From the NCBI GenBank assembly GCA_910579295.1, contig CAJTTC010000004.1, positions 88,912-152,911 on the forward strand: a stretch of 64,000 nt of DNA, written 5' to 3'. Positions 8,467 to 14,377 of this stretch are shown one piece after another (within the stretch, counting starts at the first letter, position 1; each line of letters starts with the position of its first letter). The DNA is from an uncultured Christensenella sp. (GTDB lineage Bacteria > Bacillota_A > Clostridia > Christensenellales > Borkfalkiaceae). Both the position numbers and the translations under genes were made by a program. The notes beneath the pieces were generated by a model. That model was not told the DNA's origin. It saw nothing but the letters and a program-made list of their open reading frames with translations, and did not search any database.

Positions 8467-9252
8467 ATGCAGGTTTACGCGGAATACGCTCTACTTGAAA
8501 ATTTTTGTATGGATTTTACGTTGCTTGTCGCGGCTAAGTATGCGTCAAAAAATCCCGCGAAGTATTGGCGCATTGCGCTTGCTTCGGTTTTGGGCGCTTG
8601 CTTCGCAGTCGTATATCCGCTGTTCGGAGTCGGCGGCGCGGCGGGCATAGCCATAAAGCTGTTTGCGGGCGGAGCGATGTGCGCGCTGGCGGGCAAATAC
8701 CAAAGCGTTAAGGGTTACGTAAAGTTCACCGCGCTGTTCACGGCGGCTACTTTTTTGACGGGCGGACTGCTCATTGCCGTTTTTTCTCTCGCGGGGGTGA
8801 AATACGCCGAGGGTGGAGGATATCTGCTGTCGTCCGTGCCCGTGGGAATACCGCTGTTTTGCGTGCTCGCTCTCGTATTGATAATACGTAAGGTGCGAAA
8901 CAAAATCGTTTCGGTCAGGAACGTGGAAGCCGATTGCAGGATTTACAGCGGCGGGCTCGAAGCCGCGTGCCCCGCGTTCTACGACAGCGGCAACAAGGTC
9001 TATTTCAAGGGAGCGCCCGTCAGCATAATTCCCGCCCGCGTCGCAAAAAAATTAGCCAAAAACAAAGGTATAAAATCTTTCGTCGATATACATACTGTTG
9101 CAGGGAAAAGTAAAATCGCCGTGTTTACAGCCGAAAAAATCGTCATAGACGACGGGAAAAATAAGTATGAGCGGCATAACGTTATTCTCGGGGTTTCGCC
9201 GCAGCACATAAACAAGATTGTGCTACACCCCGATTTATCGGAGGTAAACTGA
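8467..9252 (+). CDS. spoIIGA: Sigma-E processing peptidase SpoIIGA
   Basis: Membrane-embedded aspartic protease that removes the pro-sequence from sigma-E in the mother cell. The first ~150 residues form five hydrophobic helices; the cytoplasmic C-terminal half contains the catalytic F-Y-D-S-G-N motif with D173 (the D-[ST]-G-N aspartyl signature). The 261-residue length is close to other clostridial SpoIIGA proteins. Its stop lies directly before the sigE start, the standard spoIIG operon arrangement. The start codon matches the family N-terminus (x-x-Y-x-E-x-x-L-L-E-N-F) although no SD is seen. Confidence 0.93.
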   Translation: MQVYAEYALLENFCMDFTLLVAAKYASKNPAKYWRIALASVLGACFAVVYPLFGVGGAAGIAIKLFAGGAMCALAGKYQSVKGYVKFTALFTAATFLTGGLLIAVFSLAGVKYAEGGGYLLSSVPVGIPLFCVLALVLIIRKVRNKIVSVRNVEADCRIYSGGLEAACPAFYDSGNKVYFKGAPVSIIPARVAKKLAKNKGIKSFVDIHTVAGKSKIAVFTAEKIVIDDGKNKYERHNVILGVSPQHINKIVLHPDLSEVN

Positions 9253-9948
9253 ATGTTTGAAAAAATCAAAAGCCTGTTGCGCTCGATATTCGGGCTCAAC
9301 ACACTCGACTACATATGCGGTACGGAGGCGCTGCCTCTGCCGCTGTCCAGCGAGGAGGAAAAGACCAAGTTAGAGCTTTTGAAGGGCGGCGACGAGAGGG
9401 CGAAAGCCGAGCTCGTAGAGCATAATCTGCGCCTTGTCGTGTACATAGCCAAAAAGTTCGAGGGCACGGGCGCGGATGGCGACGACCTTGTGTCGGTGGG
9501 CACTATCGGACTGATAAAGGCTATCGACTCATTCCGCACGGACAAGAATATCAAGCTTGCGACATACGCCTCGCGCTGTATCGAAAACGAGATTTTAATG
9601 TATCTCAGGCGGCTTGCTCGCACCAAACAGGAAGTGCCTATCGACGCGCCTCTCAATACCGATTGGGAGGGCAACGAGCTTCTGCTGTCCGACGTTATGG
9701 GTACGGACGCGGACGCCGTTTATTCGGACGTGGAGGGAGGCGTTGAAAGGGAGCTTCTGAAAAATTCTCTCTCGCGGCTTTCGTTAAGGGAGCAGAGGAT
9801 TATGCGTATGCGTTTCGGGCTTGACGGCGGCGAGGAAATGACACAAAAGGACGTAGCCGATAAACTCGGCATTTCGCAAAGCTACATATCGCGCCTTGAA
9901 AAGAAGATTATAGCAAAGCTGAAAAAGGACATTTCAAAGCAGATATAA
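9253..9948 (+). CDS. sigE: RNA polymerase sporulation sigma factor sigma-E
   Basis: Early mother-cell sigma factor. The 231-residue product has the typical pro-sequence (about 27 residues, hydrophobic then charged) followed by L-P-L-P-L-S-x-E-E-E at the cleavage zone, region 2 (H-N-L-R-L-V-V-Y-I-A-K-K-F, D-D-L-V-S-V-G-T-I-G-L-I-K-A-I, A-T-Y-A-S-R-C-I-E-N-E-I), and region 4 with the helix-turn-helix T-Q-K-D-V-A-D-K-L-G-I-S-Q-S-Y-I-S-R-L-E. SD GGAGG sits inside the 3' end of spoIIGA. It is complete and normal, in contrast to the next gene. Confidence 0.96.
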   Translation: MFEKIKSLLRSIFGLNTLDYICGTEALPLPLSSEEEKTKLELLKGGDERAKAELVEHNLRLVVYIAKKFEGTGADGDDLVSVGTIGLIKAIDSFRTDKNIKLATYASRCIENEILMYLRRLARTKQEVPIDAPLNTDWEGNELLLSDVMGTDADAVYSDVEGGVERELLKNSLSRLSLREQRIMRMRFGLDGGEEMTQKDVADKLGISQSYISRLEKKIIAKLKKDISKQI

Positions 9949-9985
9949 AACAAATTACCCCGCACATATGGCTCAACTAACGCCT

Positions 9986-10026
9986 TTTATCGTACATATC
10001 GGAGGTAATATAATATGTACGATAAA
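9986..10026 (+). promoter_or_regulatory. sigG leader hairpin covering the start codon
   Basis: A perfect 14-bp inverted repeat (9986-9999 with 10013-10026) flanks a 13-base loop (10000-10012). The SD GGAGG lies in the loop and the sigG start codon ATG (10015-10017) is fully inside the right arm. A transcript reading through from spoIIGA-sigE would fold with its start codon paired, giving low sigma-G synthesis. A leader hairpin limiting sigG translation has been discussed for Bacillus subtilis; here the sequence itself shows it clearly. Confidence 0.8.
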
Positions 10027-10305
10027 GTTGTTATTTGCGGCGTGGAAACGTCGGGCTTGCCCAAGCTTTCCAACAAGGAGCAGGAGGAGCTTATGCGCAG
10101 AATTAAGGCGGGGGACAATGACGCGAGGGAAAAATTCATTGTCGGCAATATGCGCCTTGTGCTGTCTCTGGTAAAGCGTTTCTGGTCTAAAAAGGCAAAC
10201 GCCGACGACGTGTTTCAGGTTGGTTGCGTAGGTCTTATCAAGGCTATCGACAATTTCGACGTTACGGTGGGAGTCAGATTTTCCACCTACGCCGTTCCAA
10301 TAATG
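10015..10305 (+). pseudogene. sigG: sigG 5' fragment, interrupted by the integrated element
   Basis: The first ~97 codons are unmistakable sigma-G: an I-C-G-V-E-T-S-G-L-P N-terminus, E-K-F-I-V-G-N-M-R-L-V-L-S-L-V-K-R-F (region 2.1), F-Q-V-G-C-V-G-L-I-K-A-I-D-N-F-D (2.2) and R-F-S-T-Y-A-V-P (2.3). In every sigma-G the next residues are M-I-I-G-E followed by regions 2.4, 3 and 4. Here they are replaced by unrelated AT-rich sequence, so promoter recognition at both -10 and -35 is lost. The frame continues without a stop into the element gene, giving a fused 398-codon reading frame ending at 11211. The fragment has no sigma-G activity by itself; either the element excises or the host has lost sigma-G function at this locus. 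Confidence 0.92.
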
Positions 10306-10310
10306 TTAGT
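10291..10310. other. Host-element junction (attL-like) within sigG
   Basis: Homology to sigma-G ends at about the GTTCC of 10294-10298: the expected codons for Pro-Met-Ile-Ile-Gly give way to Pro-Ile-Met-Leu-Val. Composition shifts from GC-rich to AT-rich at the same place. The exact crossover and duplicated core cannot be fixed without the right end of the element. Confidence 0.75.
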
Positions 10311-10338
10311 ACTGCGAAACAGACAAAAGGAGCTTAAA

Positions 10339-11211
10339 ATGACAAGAAATCAAGCACTTTTGTCTGTTTTTGCTATGTTTGAGGGTAAAAACAGCCATTT
10401 AGAAGAAATTGCAAAACTGAAAGAAGTTGCAAACGTGATGCCCTTTACGGAATGGGATGATGCTACTGTAAAAGATGCCGTTGAGTACTTTATGTCCGTG
10501 AACGGCAGAGTCCCTACGGTAACTGATTTTAAAAAAGAGAATGGTTTACCTTCTCATCCTGTAATTAAACAACGCTACAAAATTAACTTGCATGAGTGGC
10601 TCAATAAAAATTTTCCTACATATTACAAGCCGAAGCCCACAAGGAAACAAGCATTAGAGTTTGCGTATAAAGTATTAGAGAAATTACCCGATGCACGGGC
10701 AAAAATAGGTGAACTGCTTGACGAATATCCCGTTTGTCGGTGGTCGTCAACAAATATTCTTGATGCGGTTGAAGAATTTTTCAGGCAGAATGACAGGTTG
10801 CCGTATGAAAGGGAATTTATTAAGGCTAACCATTTACCCGATTACGGACATCTGCTTTATAAATACAAGTGTGGCTTGCGTGAGTGGTACGAAACTTATT
10901 GTAATGATTTGTTTATAAAAAATGAAAGTAGGATAAAACCCGTAAGAGATTACCTTAAAGAATTTGCCGAAGAATACGAAAGGATTAAACCTATTTCAAA
11001 AGAAGAATTTAACCGTATGCGTAATCCGGAAATATGTTGTCTTGCGGAAGTAGTAATGAAGAATACATATATTTCTAATTGGAATGAACTTTTACAAAAA
11101 TGTAATCTCCAAAGATATGAAAAAGAAATACCAAAATTGATAACGGAAATGGAAGTTATTATTTTGGACGGCAGTTTAAATGAATTATATCGATATAATA
11201 TTAATGAGTAA
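10339..11211 (+). CDS. Element end protein with repeated HTH-like modules
   Basis: In the integrated state this frame is continuous with sigG, but ATG 10339 has its own SD (AAAAGGAG, 10324-10331) and all sequence after it is foreign, so this is taken as the element's start (290 residues). Two ~50-residue modules recur (residues ~45-95 and ~130-180) with the pattern D-A-V-E-x-F ... N-x-R-x-P ... E/D-F-x-K-x-N-x-L-P ... L-x-E-W; a third, weaker copy follows. The pattern resembles the DNA-contacting repeats associated with homing endonucleases, but no nuclease domain is present. Function unknown; DNA binding is plausible. It ends at a strong terminator. Confidence 0.65.
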   Translation: MTRNQALLSVFAMFEGKNSHLEEIAKLKEVANVMPFTEWDDATVKDAVEYFMSVNGRVPTVTDFKKENGLPSHPVIKQRYKINLHEWLNKNFPTYYKPKPTRKQALEFAYKVLEKLPDARAKIGELLDEYPVCRWSSTNILDAVEEFFRQNDRLPYEREFIKANHLPDYGHLLYKYKCGLREWYETYCNDLFIKNESRIKPVRDYLKEFAEEYERIKPISKEEFNRMRNPEICCLAEVVMKNTYISNWNELLQKCNLQRYEKEIPKLITEMEVIILDGSLNELYRYNINE

Positions 11212-11216
11212 AATAA

Positions 11217-11247
11217 AGCTCTCACATTTTTGTGAGAGCTACTTTTT
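11217..11247 (+). terminator. Terminator after the element end gene
   Basis: Perfect 10-bp stem (11217-11226 with 11231-11240), TTTT loop, then a T-rich tail. It stops transcription coming from the sigG side before it reaches the structured-RNA promoter. Confidence 0.9.
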
Positions 11248-11248
11248 A

Positions 11249-11277
11249 TTGACAAAAAATCTATTATTTGCTAAAAT
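11249..11277 (+). promoter_or_regulatory. Strong promoter of the structured RNA
   Basis: Consensus -35 TTGACA (11249-11254), exactly 17 bases, and -10 TAAAAT (11272-11277). Start of transcription would be near 11284, just at the outer stem of the following RNA. Confidence 0.8.
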
Positions 11278-11283
11278 ACAAAC

Positions 11284-11448
11284 CGTCAGACTAATTTAAT
11301 AATTTTTATCTCGTTGAGTATAGTAATGGTAGAACTATACTCTAATAATCGCTTACAAATCTCAACGAGAAATGTAAATTAGTCTGACAACTTGGCGACG
11401 AACGGTATATTCTACGGTGTCGTTCTCGCAAGGGAGCGACATCTTTTT
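11284..11448 (+). ncRNA. Candidate structured small RNA (~165 nt) with its own promoter and terminator
   Basis: No credible reading frame on this strand. The sequence folds as a long nested hairpin: outer perfect 14-bp stem (11285-11298 with 11375-11388), then a perfect 10-bp stem (11309-11318 with 11361-11370), then an inner stem (11317-11324 with 11334-11341, partly competing with the second). It ends in a terminator: 10-bp stem with two wobble pairs (11418-11427 with 11432-11441), GCAA loop and a T-run. A consensus promoter lies immediately upstream. I do not recognise the family. Its position beside the ICE end suggests a regulatory role in the element, but that is inference. It converges on the HTH gene and their 3' ends nearly meet. 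Confidence 0.7.
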
Positions 11449-11911
11449 ATTTATACGGCGTTCTATCGTCAGTTCTTCCGAGCAAGTAGTCAACTGAAAC
11501 ATTGAAATGTTTTGCAATTATAATTAAATCATCAATTAATGGTAAGCAATTTAATTTATACCATTGTGCGATATTGTTTCGGTGTATAAGTATTTTTTGT
11601 GATAATTCGTATTTAGTTTTGATGTTTCTTTCAATTCGTAATTCTTCCAAACGCTCTATAAAACTTTTGGGGGATTTGGAGTGGTCGAAGTATTCGTCGT
11701 CTGTTATGGCAATTAGGAACTCAACCGAAATATTGAAATAATCTGCAATACGGATTAAAGAGGGCGTCTTGGGAACGATACCGTAGTTAAAGGCATTAGA
11801 AAAAGTTGAACGATTTATACCAATAATTTCAGCTTTTTTATCTTTACTTTTAACTTCAATATCGCTAATCAATTCGATAAATCTGTTTTGAAACTCTTTT
11901 GAAATTGCCAC
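11447..11911 (-). CDS. Transcriptional regulator with two Xre-type HTH domains
   Basis: The 154-residue protein contains two similar helix-turn-helix segments: I-I-G-I-N-R-S-T-F-S-N-A-F-N-Y-G followed by I-A-D-Y-F-N-I-S-V-E-F-L, and Y-E-L-S-Q-K-I-L-I-H-R-N-N-I-A-Q-W followed by A-K-H-F-N-V-S-V-D-Y-L-L-G-R-T. The V-x-Y-L-L-G-R-x-D ending is typical of Xre/Cro repressors. The GTG at 11911 is chosen because AAAGGG lies eight bases upstream; longer upstream frames run into the divergent promoter region. It faces away from the SLOG gene and probably controls both directions through the shared intergenic region. Confidence 0.8.
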   Translation of the reverse strand: MAISKEFQNRFIELISDIEVKSKDKKAEIIGINRSTFSNAFNYGIVPKTPSLIRIADYFNISVEFLIAITDDEYFDHSKSPKSFIERLEELRIERNIKTKYELSQKILIHRNNIAQWYKLNCLPLIDDLIIIAKHFNVSVDYLLGRTDDRTPYK

Positions 11912-11947
11912 CTTGATAACCCTTTGCTCTATTAGACAATAAGCAGT

Positions 11948-11999
11948 TTGCATTGTCGCTATTTTTATTCTATAATATTGATAACGCCAAAACGACAAT
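11948..11999. promoter_or_regulatory. Divergent promoters with inverted-repeat operator candidate
   Basis: Rightward: TTGCAT (11948-11953), 17 bases, TATAAT (11971-11976). Leftward: TTGTCG, 18 bases, TATAGA overlapping it. An inverted repeat ATTGTCG (11952-11958) and CGACAAT (11993-11999) spans both and is a reasonable binding site for the adjacent HTH protein. Confidence 0.5.
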
Positions 12000-12046
12000 A
12001 CGCAATGTGTATGTGCTATTAGTGTATGCAATTAAAGGGTTATTAA

Positions 12047-12511
12047 ATGAAATCTTGTGCTTTTTTCGGACATCGAAATATGAGTGTAGAACCGTATAGG
12101 GAAAAACTGTTAAAAACAATTTTAGACCTAATAGAGGACAAGGGGGTTACGCAATTCTATTCAGGTTTTCGTGGCGACTTTGATGCTTTTTGTAGCTCTT
12201 TGATATTTGAATTAAAAGGCTGTTATCCGCAAATTAGGAATACAATGGTGCTTTCGTATATCCCCGAAGCATCTGTTGAAAACGACAATACGTTTATTCT
12301 TCCTAAATATTTTGACGATAGTATTTATTTGTTAGAAAGAAGTGTACCAAAACGTTTAGCTATTATTGAAACCAATAAATGTTTAGTAGATAAAGTTGAT
12401 TTTATTGTTGCAGGAGTTATGACTCATTATGGTGGTGCATATACGGCTTGCGAATATGCTTTTAAAAAGAAAAAGCCAATCGTAAGTGTGATTGACGGTT
12501 GGGAAATATAA
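12047..12511 (+). CDS. SLOG-superfamily (YpsA/DUF1273-like) protein
   Basis: A 154-residue Rossmann-like protein beginning C-A-F-F-G-H-R and containing F-Y-S-G-F-R-G-D-F-D-A-F-C, the nucleotide-binding pattern of the YpsA/DUF1273 branch of the SLOG superfamily. This branch binds nucleotide-like ligands and often sits beside mobile-element or defence genes. SD AAAGGG lies eight bases before the ATG. It is divergent from the HTH regulator and is followed after 22 bases by the next gene, likely co-transcribed. The ligand is unknown. Confidence 0.7.
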   Translation: MKSCAFFGHRNMSVEPYREKLLKTILDLIEDKGVTQFYSGFRGDFDAFCSSLIFELKGCYPQIRNTMVLSYIPEASVENDNTFILPKYFDDSIYLLERSVPKRLAIIETNKCLVDKVDFIVAGVMTHYGGAYTACEYAFKKKKPIVSVIDGWEI

Positions 12512-12533
12512 AATTAAAAAAGAGGTAAAGTTT

Positions 12534-13343
12534 ATGAAAATATTAACAAAGGAACTTAAAAATGACCTTGACCTTAATGAAGTTCGATTTTCGGTTGATT
12601 CAAGAGCAAAAAGAACATTACCAATATTTTTTTTGAACGATAGCTGTGAGGGTGTTTATAAGTCTGACATTTTAACTGTAAAAACAAAGTTTAATTTGTC
12701 GGATAAAGAAAATGAATTGAGATTTATGATATTGCCGGCTACGTTTAATTTTTATAATGACTATTGCGAGTATTCGTTGGAAAAAGAAACACACTCTCCC
12801 GAAAACGATTTTTTATCTCAATATATAAATAGGTTAAGAGTAATATCTCATCTGCCACAAGAAATTTTAGAGCAAGTAAAAGACAAACGGTTACTTGCTA
12901 TGGGATACGCAGAACCGAAAGTGAAAAAAGCAATCATTGAGTATGCGGATGCGAAAACTGAGGCGGCGATTAAAGTATTAGAAAAAAGTCTTGAAGATTC
13001 ATTAAATGCCACTGCCGGATTAACTATTTCGGAACAGTTCAAAAAGCATGATTATATTGATTCGTTAGAAGATTTATTTTCTGAAACATATATTACAGAG
13101 GTAGATAAAAAAGGTAACGCCATTTACCTTGAATTGGACGGAGAAGAAACGATTATTTTGACCGATGTGGAAATATTGGAAGAAGAAATTAATCCGTTGA
13201 ATACCTATATAGAATTATTTGAATTACACAAAACAGAGCAGGATTACGAGTTACACTTCTTACTTATGACAAAAGAAGATAATACAATGGTTGAGGAATT
13301 TCATTATTTAACTTACAGATTTAAAGATTTAATGTTCAAATAA
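12534..13343 (+). CDS. Uncharacterised 269-residue protein
   Basis: I do not recognise the family with confidence. The product is acidic and mixed alpha/beta, with no signal peptide or membrane helix. The central part (residues ~95-165) is rich in charged helices. Start ATG 12534 is chosen because GAGGT lies eight bases before it; an upstream in-frame start overlaps the SLOG gene and has no SD. Same direction as, and close to, the SLOG gene, so the two may act together. Nothing in the sequence reveals an active site. Confidence 0.6.
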   Translation: MKILTKELKNDLDLNEVRFSVDSRAKRTLPIFFLNDSCEGVYKSDILTVKTKFNLSDKENELRFMILPATFNFYNDYCEYSLEKETHSPENDFLSQYINRLRVISHLPQEILEQVKDKRLLAMGYAEPKVKKAIIEYADAKTEAAIKVLEKSLEDSLNATAGLTISEQFKKHDYIDSLEDLFSETYITEVDKKGNAIYLELDGEETIILTDVEILEEEINPLNTYIELFELHKTEQDYELHFLLMTKEDNTMVEEFHYLTYRFKDLMFK

Positions 13344-13502
13344 GTAATTCGTTATTAAGGCGCACCGTTATAAGAACCTTATAATTTATCGTGAGCAACA
13401 CATACAATGGTCGAAGAAGGCTCCGAGTTAATCCGAGTACGATAGTAAGCCGTATGAGTTTCAGCCACGTCGTAATAATTCTTTGGTGCAGACCTAATAT
13501 AG
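13344..13502. other. Intergenic region without a gene
   Basis: About 160 bases with no credible frame. Short complementary segments are visible (a 5' GCGCACC and a 3' GGTGCAG that can pair, and TTATAAG/TTATAA near 13375), so a folded transcript is possible, but no promoter or known RNA motif is recognised. Confidence 0.35.
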
Positions 13503-13538
13503 ATAGCGCAACGACAATTTGCCGTTGCGCTATTTTTA
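13503..13538. terminator. Bidirectional terminator
   Basis: Perfect 11-bp stem (13503-13513 with 13523-13533), 9-base loop, T-run on the plus strand and an A-rich partner usable on the minus strand. It separates the convergent genes 12534 (+) and 13542 (-). Confidence 0.85.
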
Positions 13539-13541
13539 TGA

Positions 13542-13781
13542 TTAGTCTATAATGTTTTCACGTTTAAATAATGGAGAATGGAAAAACTCTTCAAGAGAAA
13601 TATTAAAACCTTCGCAAATGCCGTAAAGTGTACTGACTTTAACTGACCCGCTTCGTTTCTTTTTTATCGATGTTAAAGTGCTTTGCGGAACACCGCTTGC
13701 TTTAAATAAGTCATATTTTGTCATATTTCTTTCAAGACATAACTGCTCTATTCGCAATATAACAGCATCTTCAAGTTTCAT
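13542..13781 (-). CDS. Small Xre-family HTH regulator
   Basis: A 79-residue protein that is almost entirely one HTH domain: L-C-L-E-R-N-M-T-K-Y-D-L-F-K-A-S-G-V-P-Q-S-T-L-T-S-I followed by L-Y-G-I-C-E-G-F-N-I-S-L-E-E-F-F. This is the common small Cro/CI-like regulator of clostridial ICEs and operons. The start at 13781 is chosen over one four codons upstream because GGAG is well spaced (13788-13791). It sits back-to-back with the starch promoter, but its target is unknown. Confidence 0.8.
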   Translation of the reverse strand: MKLEDAVILRIEQLCLERNMTKYDLFKASGVPQSTLTSIKKKRSGSVKVSTLYGICEGFNISLEEFFHSPLFKRENIID

Positions 13782-13958
13782 TATTATCTCCAACCACTAA
13801 TTGAAGTATAATCTTTAAAAAAATAAAAATACTGCTATGTTTAGCATTTATTAAATATTATAAAAGATTATGCTATATTTAAAATTATATCGCTTTTTTT
13901 TGGTCAAAATTCGACAAATTTTTTGTGTATTTTACCAAAATTGTTTTTAAAAAAAGTA

Positions 13959-14011
13959 TTGACAAGTTTTGGAAATGGGGTACAATATAAGTGTAGTTAA
14001 TCGATTAACTA
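13959..14011 (+). promoter_or_regulatory. Starch-gene promoter 1 with LacI-type operator
   Basis: TTGACA (13959-13964), 16 bases, TACAAT (13981-13986), then a perfect 18-bp palindrome TAGTTAATCGATTAACTA (13994-14011) at the expected transcription start. The identical palindrome recurs at 19607 in the same position relative to another promoter. Its symmetry with a central CG is typical of LacI/GalR operators, and a LacI-family gene lies at 21535. The AT-rich stretch 13794..13958 holds no gene. Confidence 0.85.
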
Positions 14012-14021
14012 ATTGCGATGT

Positions 14022-14360
14022 ATGATACTTGAAAATGAATTTGAGTGGTTAAATAGCGAACAATTAAAATCAGCTAACGGTGGACAAGTTGCTGTATTTT
14101 GTAATCGGCACGGCGACATCGCTTGTTTGCATTTTATGAAAGATTTTAAAGCAGAGAGAAATTTCTATTGTCCGATAGAGGTGTTCGAGCAAGCATCTCG
14201 TGAGCAAAAAGAAATTGAAATGTTTGATGACCACAATAATAAATTGCGAGTTCGACCTAACGGGTTTCATAATTATAATTCGATTTTCTTCGCAGATGAC
14301 TTAATTTCAGCCGGTTTATTTGTACAAGAAATTATTAGTCTGCGTGAAAATAAAAATTAA
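14022..14360 (+). CDS. Hypothetical 112-residue protein
   Basis: First gene after the LacI-type operator. The product is soluble, acidic, and starts M-I-L-E-N-E-F-E-W-L-N; I know no family for it. A TTG at 14013 would add three residues, and neither start has a visible SD. It ends 17 bases before the CGTase-like gene, so it is co-transcribed with it and is probably co-regulated by maltodextrin. Amino-acid composition is normal for a real protein, but weak initiation signals leave some doubt. Confidence 0.55.
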   Translation: MILENEFEWLNSEQLKSANGGQVAVFCNRHGDIACLHFMKDFKAERNFYCPIEVFEQASREQKEIEMFDDHNNKLRVRPNGFHNYNSIFFADDLISAGLFVQEIISLRENKN

Positions 14361-14377
14361 AATTTTTGGGGGTAAGT

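Noticed and set aside
10015..11211. A novel 398-residue sigma-like fusion protein
   Set aside because: The first 97 codons are GC-rich host sigG and the rest AT-rich foreign DNA with its own SD and ATG at 10339; it is a product of insertion, not an evolved protein.
11285..11388. Invertible promoter flanked by inverted repeats
   Set aside because: The region between the arms contains further nested complementary arms and no good promoter, no recombinase is adjacent, and a terminator follows; a folded RNA explains all of this better.
13344..13502. A second structured RNA
   Set aside because: Only short, imperfect complementary segments are visible and no promoter was found; not enough to call an RNA gene.
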